Positions 30,147-40,541 of a stretch of 64,000 nt of DNA are shown piece by piece. The notes beneath the pieces are model-generated. The model saw only the letters and a program-made list of their open reading frames with translations. It was not told the origin of the DNA and did not search any database. Made by a program: the position numbers and the translations under genes. Source of the stretch: Pomphorhynchus laevis (taxonomy: Eukaryota > Acanthocephala > Palaeacanthocephala > Echinorhynchida > Pomphorhynchidae); contig WNNJ02000325.1 in NCBI GenBank assembly GCA_012934845.2, forward strand, positions 62,001 to 126,000, given 5' to 3'. Numbering within the stretch: position 1 is the stretch's first letter; each line of letters begins with the position of its first letter.

Positions 30147-32205
30147 GTGAAGGGTGCATCATCATGGCTTGGCTTAACAAGTACACTGGCAAACACTTCA
30201 TTGTCCAAGAGAGAATTTCAAGATGTCATCGATGTACGATTTGGATGGAATCCTCAAAACATAATTACTAAATCTCCAATCGTGACCTCACCAACTCACG
30301 TTACTCGTCCTCCTTTACGGAAACGCTTTCCTTCTCTCGATCGTTGCGTCATCGTCAATAATATCACTCCTTCCACCACGTTATCTCAACAAGCACGTAT
30401 CGACCATGATGTTTCCGCATTCAGATCCATCCTCTCGTATCTTGTTTCAGTGGAAAAACCCTCCTTTTTCAACGACATCTCTCCTGTCGCCTTAATCTGC
30501 CCAAAAAAATTCTTCTCAATCTAATCTAAATACTTCCCTCCCAGAACTATTCCACCTTCTTCCCGTTTCGTCTAATGAAGTTTCTTCGGTTCTGCTGTCA
30601 TTACCTAATAAAACCTCTCCTTCTGACCCGATTCCAACTCACTTGCTTAAAAATATCTGCTCCTCTATCTCACCCTTCCTAACCACATTGTTCAACTCGT
30701 CCATCCGTAGCCGTACATTTCCTTCCATCTAGAAATGCGCCACTGTTCGTCCTCTCATCAAAAAGCAATCTCTCGACTCCTCACTACCATCTTCGTACCG
30801 TCCAATCTCACTTCTCCCAACCCTCTCTAAACTCCTTGAGCGTCTCGTTCTCAAGCAAGTTAATACATATCTCTTTTCCTCTAACTTGTTTCCTCCCTTC
30901 CAAGCCGCTTTACGCTCTAATCACTCTACTGAAATTGCCTGTCTTAAAGTTTATCATGACTTACTCATCTCGCGCGATCATAAATTATGTAGTGTCATAG
31001 TTTCTCTTGATCTATCGTCTGCTTTTGATATCGTCGATCACTCGATTCTTCTACATCGCCTTCGTCATGATTATGGCTTCTCTTTACCCACTGTATCATG
31101 GTTTTCTTCATATCTGTCAAACCGTACATTTCGCGTCTATTCTAACTCTTCTCCTCCCATCCTTCATCCATCCCGACCGGTGTTCCACAAGGCTCCGTAT
31201 TAGGCCCTATGCTTTTCTCTCTTCTTCTCGGTGACTTGTCTTCGATTTCTCATAAATTTAACTTCCATGTTATGCAATATGTTGATGACATTATCATCTA
31301 TGCTCACGCACCTGCTTATCGTATTCATGATCTTAGTGTTTGTTTCCAGCTGTCTTGTCTCAATTTCCAATAATCTTTCTTCCTTTCGCCTTTCTCTGAA
31401 TCCTGATAAATCTAAAATTATGTGGATCCTACCTCGAAGCTTCGGCGTAGAACCTCCTTCCGTATCACTAAATTCTACAATTCTTCCTATCGTTGATAAT
31501 CTCATTTTCCTAGGCTTTCATTTCGACAACCGACTTTCACTTAAACCTTTCGTTAGTGATAAAGTACGCTCATCTACCTTGATACTCCGCAATCTGCGTC
31601 AAGTTCGTAGATTGATCGATTTCCCTTCTTGTATGACTCTCATATCTTCTCTTCTTTTCTCAAGACTTGATTACTGTCTTAGTCTTTTTTCCAACTCACC
31701 TAAATCCACTCTTCTTCCTTTACAACGCATCATCAACGCTGCCGTTCGAGTTCTCCTCCGTCTTCGTCGTTTTGATCATACATCCTACTATCTTGTTTCT
31801 CTTGATTGGCCTACCATTTATTGTCGTGTTCAAATTCGTCTTCTTATCATTGCTTTTCGCCTTATAACTTCTCATACCCCTTCATTTCTCAACCTTCCTT
31901 TTCTCGACAATTCTCGTACTGTGTATTGTGCTCTGCGTTCCCGTAATTCCCTTCTTTTACATGTCCCAATCTACTCTACCTCTTTTGGCTTACGCTCCTT
32001 CGTTGTGGCTGCTCCTCTCTTGTGGAATCAACTGCCTATTCATATCCGCCAATCAACATCTATGCAGTACTTCAAACGCCAAATCCAATTCCATTTCAAC
32101 AATTAACTAATTACCTGTGACCTTTGATGTTCTTTTTTGTTTGTTAGTGGTCATGTAAGCGTGCATTTTGCACGCATTTGCCACGTTAAATAAATTATTG
32201 TATTA
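30147..32205 (+). mobile_element. CR1-type LINE with ORF1 remnant, internally deleted
   Basis: The first part (30,147-30,260) reads KGASSWLGLTSTLANTSLSK and resembles the region preceding the nuclease of the REL LINEs, probably a fragment of another element. From about 30,335 comes a LINE ORF1 piece (CVIVNNI, ARIDHDVSAFRSILSYL) like the ORF1 at 38.9 kb. It is followed directly by reverse transcriptase (30,540-32,106) with DLSSAFDIVDHSIL, LGFHFDNRLSLKPF and APLLWNQLPIHIRQSTS. In the catalytic block AD is replaced by VD (YVDD). The 3' end is a TTA-type trinucleotide repeat at about 32,190-32,212. The endonuclease is missing and there are at least three frame changes. Confidence 0.7.
30886..32106 (+). 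pseudogene. Reverse transcriptase, CR1-type LINE
   Basis: Frames 30,886-31,203 and 31,231-32,106 together cover palm to C-terminus. Motifs are FQAALRSNHSTEIACLKVYH, SLDLSSAFDIVDHS, a GVPQGS-like block in a shifted frame near 31,180, YVDDIIIYA near 31,279 and SRLDYCLSLFSNSPKSTLLP in the thumb. It is closely related to the LINE at 26,211. Confidence 0.65.
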
Positions 32206-32215
32206 TTATTATTAT

Positions 32216-33190
32216 CTGCAGATATGACATCACACCATATTTTGATGTCGTCAGCAAAGGCTAAACACGGACAATGGAGCTGTGTGAGTAAACTGTTCAT
32301 GAACATGTTAAACAATAAAGGTCCAAGTACAGAACCCTGAGGAACTCCAGATGTAATTAAATGTGGTGAGGATAGGGGACTACCAACTCGTAATCTGAAA
32401 GATCTGTTAGATAGAAAATCTCTAATCCATCCTATAAATGAGCTATTAATGTCATAGCTGGCCACTGTTTGAATGAGGAGATTGTGGGGAACACGATCAA
32501 ACGCACGACTAAAATCGAACAGAATAACGTCAACTGCCTTTCCTTGAGACATGGATTCAATCCAGGCCTCACGGGCAGACAAAAGGTTGGTAAGGCAAGA
32601 ACGTCCTTTTCTGAAGCCATGTTGCATAAAGCTATGCTGACCTGATATGCTCAAGTGTCTGAATATATGTTCGTGGATGATCCTTTCCAGTGCCTTCCCA
32701 AATGACTTGTAAGACTTATAGCTCGATAGTTGTCTGCTATCCTCGGGTCACCCTTTTTGAATACCGGCACCACTATCGCACTCTTACATTCAGACGGTAC
32801 CTTCATGCTATCCAGAGATGCCTGAAACAGGCTAGTGACCGAAGGAGCTAAACGTTGAGTCAACACCCTGAGTAGACTCGGATGAATATCATCAGGACCT
32901 GAAGAAGATGAAGACGACACATGAGATAACCTCCAAGCCACATCATCCACATTGAATACAATGGGAGCACTAATGCATGTAGGAAAACTGACTGACTGAA
33001 CACTATCTTCTATTCTATGGTCGAACTAGCATTATGTAGGTCAAATGCATTAGCAAACTCATTAGCAACGTCAGAAAAGGAATCAAGCAACTTACCGTTT
33101 GATGATAATCTAGTGATTGCACAATAAGTACGCGTATTTTGACGAATATATGATCAAAAGCGTTTGGGCGAGCTATTTAAAGATTAAAGC
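32216..33190 (-). mobile_element. LINE reverse transcriptase fragment, minus strand
   Basis: Minus-strand pieces are: a linker with SPKRF and SYIRQNTRTY (about 33,180-33,130), SGPDDIHPSLLRVLTQRLA and SAIVVPVFKKGDPRIADNYR (32,950-32,690), then FMQHGFRKGRSCLTNLLSAR, DFSRAFDRVPHNLL, GVPQGSVLGPLLF and FADDIKIWCD (32,654-32,218). The copy stops right after the catalytic FADD block, where the trinucleotide tail of the neighbouring plus-strand LINE begins, so the thumb and 3' end are missing. One frame change lies at about 32,690. Confidence 0.7.
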
Positions 33191-33229
33191 GGTGATTGTG
33201 GGCGAACATTATAGACATGAGAAGTATTT

Positions 33230-34791
33230 TTATTGAATAAAAATTGTTAAGCTTTCGACCACCAAGGCCATTATCTTTCAAAAAATTTTTAATATATTAC
33301 GTATATAACACAGAATTGATCTGGAAGAAGTCAATGTTTAAAAAATTAGGTACGAAACAGAATTGGGGCTATGTAATGTTATCCACCAAATCCTTAGTTA
33401 TTGGCAATTTTAAGGTCCAGTTTGGTTTGTTGCCAGTCATTGTTGGGCGTGTTGTGCTTATTAATATTGCCTCTTTAACTAATCTTCGATTTAAGTCATT
33501 CTCGGTTGTTAAATTCATTGTTCCTTCGAAGTCTACAGCATGTCCGCTATTGTATACATGGTTTGCAATCGCCGAAGACGTGTCCCCTCGTCTGGGTGCA
33601 TATTTGCGTTGGTACACTCGTTGTTTCAGCTTTTGGCACGTCTGTCCTACGTAGCAAGCATCGCAATCGGAACAAGAAATCTTGTATACGGTACCAAGGG
33701 ATTGATATTGGTTCTTGATTTTAAATAATCCCGTCAGTGAACTAGCTTTTTCGGTGGTACACATACACATTTTGCGGTCCTAAGTTCTTAAGATTCCTGT
33801 ATAAACGGTTATTGCAACTTACATTAATATGGGAGGAGCGAACATATGTTGATTCTCGGCTTTCTGTTTTTTGAATTTTTGTTCCTTGGTTAGAGTGTAG
33901 GCGAAACCAAGTGTCACTTGATTTGTTTTTGACTAGTTTAATTGCCCACATCGGATATCTAACATTCTTTAGTGTTTTCTTTACTTGGTCATGTTTCATT
34001 TCCATTAATCGCTTTGAGGAACAAATAAGAGCAGGACGAAGAAATATTGCTACTGCGGTGGAAATCTTGTACCGATTAGCAGTATGCGTGTGCCATGGAG
34101 GAGGAAACCAAGATATGTGCGGTTTGCGAAACAATGACGTTTCTATACTCAGTTCTTTTTTCCTATCAACATATCCAGAAAATGTATTGAACGATTAGTG
34201 CTTTTTAAACTGACGTCCCATTGAATTGAAGGGTCTTTTGAGTTTAATGTATCCGTTAGTAGTTTTTTATTTGGTAGATCTGATAAAATCATGAAGACGT
34301 CGTTCACGTATCTCCACCAATGTTTGAAATTCGGTAAGACTGTAAATATATCACTTTCCCAATAACTCATATAGATATTTGCAAGAACTGGTCCCAAAGG
34401 AGAGCCCATAGCAACTCCGTCAATCTGATCATATATATTGTTAAACCAGAATGCATTTTTTACATGTACACCATTGTAATAGTAACGTCCAATGTTCTAT
34501 TGACAATTTTGGAACTTCACAATTCCTTGCAAGTATTTCACTGGCTAGTTTGATGGCAGGTTCAAGAGGTATATTCGTAAATAAAGCTTTAACATCCTCT
34601 GTGACGAGCCAATCAGTAGGTTTGCAATATGCACGAACTTTCTCGGCGAACTGTGGACCATCTCTAACATATGAGAAGGACTTTACACAGTATTTCGTAA
34701 GTAATTTATTTATTTGCTTTGCAAGTTTGTGACTAAACGATTTATAGCTAGCAATAATTGGACGCATCTGCAATTGTGGCTGACGTCCCAT
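33230..34791 (-). mobile_element. Penelope-like element with GIY-YIG nuclease
   Basis: On the minus strand the RT region (34,791-34,149) has RPIIASYKSFSHKLAKQINK, VTEDVKALFTNIPLEP and MGSPLGPVLANIYMSYWESD, then WWRYVNDVFMI, with YVND in place of YVDD. A GIY-YIG endonuclease (33,770-33,369) follows with VYKISCSDCDACYVGQTCQK and AIANHVYNSGHAVDFE. This domain order is diagnostic of Penelope-like elements. The 3' end (33,230-33,290) carries a stem-and-GAAA motif like those of the foldbacks. It is broken with several breaks. Confidence 0.75.
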
Positions 34792-34910
34792 TGAATTGAA
34801 GGGTATTTTGAGTTTAATGTATCCGTTAGTAGTTTTTTATGTGGTAGATCTGATAAAATCATGAAGACGTCGTCCACGTATCTCCACCAATGTTTGAAAT
34901 TCGGTAATTT
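34783..34910 (-). repeat. Partial tandem copy of the Penelope RT segment
   Basis: GACGTCCCATTGAATTGAAG and the next ~110 bases repeat the segment at 34,213-34,338 almost exactly, placed 570 bp further on and in the same orientation. Partial tandem copies are a known habit of Penelope-like elements. Confidence 0.75.
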
Positions 34911-35395
34911 TACTTGTTTCAGTCACTCTGACTTGAAGACTATTCAGGATTTTATTAACTTCGCTGAGCGTAAGCAAATTGAAACAACAACAGCAATACA
35001 TAACAAAAAACTTTATTTCCTACAAGCTAAAGTCAAATCACCCTAACAACAATACCCAACGGATAACGTTAATTCGCGTACAACCCAGATACATAATTTA
35101 TCCAACCGAAAACTGACCGATATAGAACTAAAAATACTCCAATTTGGTCCTGATTTTTGTCCGACTCCTAAAATCCAGCCCATCGAAATACGATGTGACG
35201 CAGAAATAATGTTGACTAAGATCCCTCCCATTGCTAATTTCGCAGTAACAGAATATGACGATAAATCAAGACTTACACTACGAAAACAAAAACATAACAT
35301 GACAAAAGAGGAATCGGTTGCATTTACTAACTTGAAAAAATGACAAGACCATTGCTATATGGAGAGCCGATAAAGGTCGCTCATTAGTGGGATAT
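34911..35395 (+). mobile_element. Penelope-like N-terminal piece, opposite strand
   Basis: On the plus strand, frames give QIETTTAIHNKKLYFLQAK, NLSNRKLTDIELKILQFGPD and DKTIAIWRADKG, the N-terminal and RT-entry blocks of a Penelope-like protein. It lies head to head with the minus-strand element on its left and is cut off by the 3' end of the LINE at 35,396. It is a broken fossil. Confidence 0.6.
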
Positions 35396-37992
35396 GCCAC
35401 ATATTATTATTCTTACAAGGCTTAGCCATAAGGCTATTTTGCCTGATCCCTTTAAAAAAAATAAAAAACGAAGAAAAATAAGTCAACAAGCAAAAAAAAA
35501 ACAAATCACTGCAAATATGTCCATGACTCGTTTCTCGTCTTCTTGATGATCCATGTCTTTAATAATTTTTTAAACAAATGCAGACTCCAGGCTGAAGCAA
35601 TTTCCTCAGGCAGATAATTCCACATATAAAGTACCCTGTGCGACAGTCTTCAGCATTTTGGATACCTGCCATGCCTTGTTTTATAGACAGTATTGCTGTG
35701 ACCTCTCAAATCGATGAACGTAATGTGATCGAACCACTCGGATAACCGTCCAACCAGTGTACAAGCGCATACATTCCTATCAAGTCAAGAAACAAAAATC
35801 GTGATGATATCGGTTGAATTCTTAGCAAATCTAATCGAGATGCGTAATCCACTCTCGCATTCGAACATAAACGAGAACCTCGCTTTAGGACTGACTCAAT
35901 ATCTGTCCTTTCTTGTTTGGTGACCGGGAAAGACGCCTGAATTGCATACTCTAAATGCGGACGAACCAACGTATTAAACAAATTTCTAAACTCATTAGTG
36001 ATAATCTTAAGGAATGAGTTCTTTACAATATATAGTGCACGAGTAGCGCTTTTTATTGCTTTTTCACTATTAAGTTTAGTTTTTAATGATGCCAGCACGA
36101 TAATTCCTAAATCCCTATGATGTGATACTTCAGTGAGAAGAACATCGTCGATATGATATGTAAAATTACTGGATTTTTTACCCATCCTCATAAGCATACA
36201 CTTATCAACGTTAAGATGTAATCCAGTAGAGCGGCACCAATCATGAACTCGATCCAAGCCTGCCTGTAAAGAATTACAGTCATCAATATCTCGTATAGCA
36301 GTTCAAATTTTACGATCATCAGCGAATGCCGAGTGAGTGTTCTCAATACGTAAGAGTAAATCATTAAGGAACGTGATGAATAATAAAGGACCCAGAGCAG
36401 ACCCTGAGGGACACTGTCGACATACTTCTTTCTGCATATAAAGACTCACCAACTTTTACCTTAAACGTACGCACTGAAAGAAAATTTTCAGTCCAAGAGC
36501 AGATTACAAGAGGGACGCCGTAGTGAATTAAGAGTGACACAATACCTTTATGTGGAACACGATCAAAGGATTTCGAAAAATCTAGAAATACGACGTCGAG
36601 ACAAAGTCCTGAGCTTAGTATTTCCATCCAACTCTCTCTCGCGGTAAGCAAGTTAGATAGACATTAACGGCCTTGTCTAAATCCGTGTTGAGAATCAGTA
36701 AGAATGCTGTTAAAGTTTAGATGCTCGAGTAGCCTTTTGGCAATAACTCGTTCTAGTAATTTAGAGAGAACACTGGTCAAACTGATAGGGCGAAAATCTA
36801 AACAAGAAGTTGTTGGCTGTTTTTTAGGGATTGGCACAACAATAGAAGACTTCCATATTGCAGGAATCCACGAATTGATCAGGCTAAATGAAAATATATG
36901 AGCTAAAACACTACTTACGGCAGGTCCAAACGCATTAATTATGTAAGGTGAAATATTATCTGAACCAGGAGAGCCAAATCGATCAAGCCTAGTGATTAGG
37001 TACAATACTTCAGATGCACTGATTGGCTTAACGAGATTCTGAGTAATATTGTGAATGGGATACAATTTTAAAGAGTAAATATCCGAAACAATAGTCGATG
37101 GAGTATGGAAGCTGTCCGCTAGGCATTCAGCAATTTCAGACTCAGTAGAATAAACATATTCACCTAAAGTAATGAATGCTATATTAGAGGGAAGTAGCCT
37201 TGAACCTTTCACATATGACCAAAAACACTTTTGTTGATTCCCTATGCAATTTGCAATACCATCTTCAAATGCTATTCGCTTATGTATTTTCAATCTATTA
37301 CAGAGGTTGCGCAAGTATCGATACCTATCTAAGTTTTCAGGATGGGTTTGAGTAGTAGCCCACATAGCATTGCGCAGTTTCAACACTGCACGAAGTTCAT
37401 GATCAAACCACTGAGGGCGATTGGACCTAATAAAAGTTCTCCGTTTCGGAGAGAACTTATCTGACAAATTTAAAAAAAAAGTTATAAAGAATGGTCAGCA
37501 GATCTGAAACAGTAGTAGCCTTATAACTACGATAAAAAATGCTATATAAATTAGCTAAGAGATGCTGGGTATCCACCCGAGTCCAATTTCGTTTTGGATA
37601 ACCCAATTTTGACCTACAAACGATCTTGGACACTAATTTAACGGAGAGAACACAGTGATCACTGTTACCAAAGGAGGATAATACGCAATACTGTCGATAT
37701 CTCCAGTACATCTTGTAAACACAAGATCTAGAGTAGTACCGTTGACTTGAGTTGGTTCTTTACAATGTTGCACTAAAAGTAGGTCAGCAAGAAATAAATC
37801 ACGAAATTGTTTTGATACGCCTAAGCAGGGTTGATACCCATTCATATTCCAATCTACATTCGGAAGGTTGAAGTCACCTAAAAGGACAAATCGTTGGGAT
37901 GAACAAAAATTAGATAAATAATCCTTAAGCCGATCTGTTAACAAAGTGAAAGATGGAGATCTATAGACAACACAAACATTTAATTTTAACAA
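35396..37992 (-). mobile_element. LINE with APE endonuclease and RT, minus strand
   Basis: From right to left: the second half of an APE endonuclease (VCVVYRSPSF, FVLLGDFNLPNVDW, TTLDLVFTRC; 37,992-37,650, then GNSDHCVLSVKLV at about 37,660), a linker (RSNRPQWFDHELRAVLKLRN), RT entry (IPKKQPTTSCLDFRPISLTS and LTDSQHGFRQGR), palm (FLDFSKSFDRVPHKGI), a decayed catalytic block near 36,310 and the thumb (GLHLNVDKCMLMRMGKKS, HRDLGIIVLASLK). The 3' end at about 35,400 is an AAT-type stretch. It is 5'-truncated within the endonuclease and has several frame changes. Confidence 0.75.
36664..37467 (-). CDS. LINE linker and RT fingers
   Basis: This 267-codon open frame covers the linker after the endonuclease and the fingers of the RT, with SDNISPYIINAFGPAVSS, WKSSIVVPIPKK and FRPISLTSVLSKLLERVIAK. 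It ends at a TAA right after HGFRQGR, where the palm resumes in the next frame (36,651). It is part of a dead element. Confidence 0.65.
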   Translation of the reverse strand: MSDKFSPKRRTFIRSNRPQWFDHELRAVLKLRNAMWATTQTHPENLDRYRYLRNLCNRLKIHKRIAFEDGIANCIGNQQKCFWSYVKGSRLLPSNIAFITLGEYVYSTESEIAECLADSFHTPSTIVSDIYSLKLYPIHNITQNLVKPISASEVLYLITRLDRFGSPGSDNISPYIINAFGPAVSSVLAHIFSFSLINSWIPAIWKSSIVVPIPKKQPTTSCLDFRPISLTSVLSKLLERVIAKRLLEHLNFNSILTDSQHGFRQGR

Positions 37993-38165
37993 TTGATGAT
38001 TAACAGTAAAAGACAGACACTCCTTAAAAAAGTTTGAGATCTAAAGTCAATACACATAATAATCGACCAAACGTTTTCTTGCCAAACCATAAAAAAAGTT
38101 TGAGATAAAATAACATACAATCTAAAGTAAATACAATTAATATACACAATTGTTTTCGTACTGTT
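37993..38165. other. Spacer between divergent LINEs
   Basis: It contains two copies of AAAAAAGTTTGAGAT near 38,026 and 38,092, resembling the centre of the foldback at 10,425-10,724 (AAAAAAAGTTTGAGAAATAA). Confidence 0.35.
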
Positions 38166-39311
38166 ATGAAGAACAAGAAGGTTAAATCTACAAGTTATCA
38201 AGTACAGTGTGACTTTGATGATTGTCGACGCTGGTCGACGATTACAATCGCTACTGATTCAAATGATAATTCTAGTGGGTCATATATGTGTGGATTTTGC
38301 GCTTCCCTGCGCATTCAATCACTAGAAGAGGAAATAAGTGTTTTAAGAAAAGCAATTCAAAATATAAATCATTGCCAGTGCAACATGAATTCCAAAGATG
38401 CATTAACAAATACATTCAATAACAGCACTCCTGTTTAATCAAATTCAACTGTGCATTCTAGTGGGTCAATTGTAAATGTTCACAACAAGAGACTCGAAGT
38501 AAGCGATTGCATAATGGATCAGTGTACAACAGGGAATGTGATATTGCAAAAGTCCACTAACAATCATCATATCAATCCAATATCCAATATTACCCCACAA
38601 ACTCACTCTACACGGGTATGGAAGAATATTAAAGGACGTCATTTTCGAAGTTCATCCAGTATTGGTCAACAAAATTTGCAACTTGATTCCAAACTTGGTG
38701 GATCCAACTGTAAAGATCATTCCAGGGATATTAATTCAATGTCTAAATCGTTAGTGATGGTTGCAAATGTCGGAGAATTTTCCGTACATAAAACAGGAAA
38801 CGGCCAGAATAAAGAACCATTAACACAACCGCTAGATATTAATGCGCGAATGCGTGGCGAAAACCGAGATCGGTGCGTAATCTTTGCTAATATACCGGAA
38901 TCTAACTCTTCAGAGCCGAAGCTACGTATTGATCATGACGTGAGTAGAGTTCGGAAAGTATTATCAAAAATTTTTACTTCAGGTGAGGAATTTATAGTCT
39001 CATCTCTTCTAGTGAAATCATTGTTCAGGTTAGGTAAGAAAAATGAAGAACGTGCACGCTTATTGAAAGTGGTATGTAAATCGTCCGACAAGGTTAACGA
39101 GATCTTACGCAGACGGTATAAATTAAAAGGTCAAACTACTAAAATCTTTAAGGATCTCAGCATTCAGGATCGTATGATGCGACATCAAGCTTGCGAAGAG
39201 CTAAAGACCAGGAATGCTTCTGGTGAAAAGGACTTGACAATAAGAAATTTTCGTGTGGTTCGAAGAAAGCCATTTGTACGTTGGAATCCAATCGGTCCTT
39301 TAATTGCTTAG
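38166..39311 (+). pseudogene. LINE ORF1 (zinc motif, coiled coil, RNA binding)
   Basis: This is a single reading frame of about 381 codons with one in-frame TAA at 38,436-38,438. The N-terminus has CDFDDCRRW ... YMCGFC, a C4 zinc pattern, followed by a short coiled coil (IQSLEEEISVLRKAIQNI). The C-terminal part has NRDRCVIFANIPES, LRIDHDVSRVRKVLSKIF, LFRLGKKNEERARLLKVVC and EKDLTIRNFRVVRR, an RRM-like ORF1 core. By family, it binds element RNA. A related fragment lies at 30,335. Confidence 0.6.
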
Positions 39312-40541
39312 GTATTGATCCATCCTCGTTAGATATATTTCCTACTGGACTATCTATAAACGCAGGAAGCAGTAAATGTTCAACTCCAATTAAAAACGTC
39401 GCTTACACAAATATTCGTAGTATAGTATCGAAGATTGACGAATTTCGGAACAGATTTTTACATATAAACCTCAAATAATCGCAGTTACCGAAACTTGGCT
39501 AAATCATTATATTGCTGATAGTATGGTAGCTGTGGATGAGTATTCGATCATCAGGGTTGATCGTAAAGTACGACGAGGAGGCGGTGTTGCACTTTATGTC
39601 GATCAATGTATAGGTGTTGACGATTTTGAATGTTATACTGACACATATGGTACTTGTGAACTGATGGTGGCGAGTCTATCCCATGTAAGAAATAAAGTTA
39701 CTATTGCACTATGTTATAGATCTCCGTGTAACTTCGTTCTCACTCAGGAATTCTCAGATATTTTGACAAAGGCAGCAATGGGTGACCGGTTCCTCTGTTT
39801 AGGAGACTTCAATATTTCCAGCATCAATATGGATGATCATCATTCAGGAATAACATCTTCTAGTAAACTAGATCATGACTTGTGGAATTTTCTGTTAGAT
39901 AGCCTACTTCTTGTTCAGCATGTATCAGCACCAACTAGGATTATGAATGATCAAAGTTCTTTGTTGGATTTAATTTTATCTAAATCATTAACAGATGTGC
40001 GTGACATTATGCATGAAGCACCCATAGGAGTTAGTGATCATTGTGTATTGCTTTTTCACTTCTCAGGGATTTCAAATAATATTATCGACGAAGTCGAAAC
40101 TAAAATCTTCAAGCATTGTTGGTATCGTGCGGATCAGTGTAAAATTCTTCAAGCAGCATCGACTATGAACTTTGTAGGCGCTAGCGACGATGTTGAAGAT
40201 TGTTGGAAAGTTTTCCGTTCAGCAATGTGCGAAATAATAGAAAAATACGTTCCTACCAAGATCGTGCATAAAAATAAAAAAGTGAATCCTCCGTGGTTTA
40301 ATAGAGAACTTAAATCAGAACTAAGACGAAGAAACCGACTGTTTAAATTAAGCTGCAAGGACAATACTTATCGACAGGAATACGTCAATTGTCGTAACTT
40401 TTTCGAAAAGCTTAAAAAACGCAAAAAATTTAACTACGAAATGAGAATAGCTGCGGATTTTCATAGTGCACCAAAACGATTTTTGGCTCACAAACGTAGA
40501 AATAGGACAATTCCTCCTGCGATTTCGTCTCTTTGTTGGAT
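39281..40541 (+). pseudogene. LINE ORF2: APE endonuclease and linker
   Basis: The start (39,281) reads into NVAYTNIRSIVSKIDEFR. After a frame change near 39,470 it continues with AVTETWLNHYI (catalytic E), VRRGGGVALYV, YRSPCNFVL, FLCLGDFNISS (GDFN), LLDLILSKS and GVSDHCVLLF (SDH), the full APE motif set. The linker (NPPWFNRELKSELRRRNRLF, and HSAPKRFLAHKRRNR) follows up to the satellite border. The endonuclease nicks target DNA. The polymerase is missing. Confidence 0.7.

Larger units (their letters stand above)
38166..40541 (+). mobile_element. LINE with ORF1 and endonuclease, cut by satellite
   Basis: The plus-strand LINE begins at or near its true 5' part: ORF1 (38,166-39,311) and ORF2 start (39,281) overlap by about 30 bases, as in many LINEs. 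The APE endonuclease and linker follow (39,281-40,541). The copy ends abruptly in the linker (about codon 335 of the frame), where satellite monomers begin. RT and 3' end are missing. Confidence 0.75.

Noticed and set aside
30147-30260. The first part of the 30-kb LINE as its own N-terminus
   Set aside because: KGASSWLGLTSTLANTSLSK resembles the pre-nuclease region of a different LINE type, so it is more likely a separate fragment.
33244-34732. Plus-strand open frames over the Penelope-like element
   Set aside because: The minus strand holds the recognisable GIY-YIG and RT motifs; the plus frames are antisense shadows.
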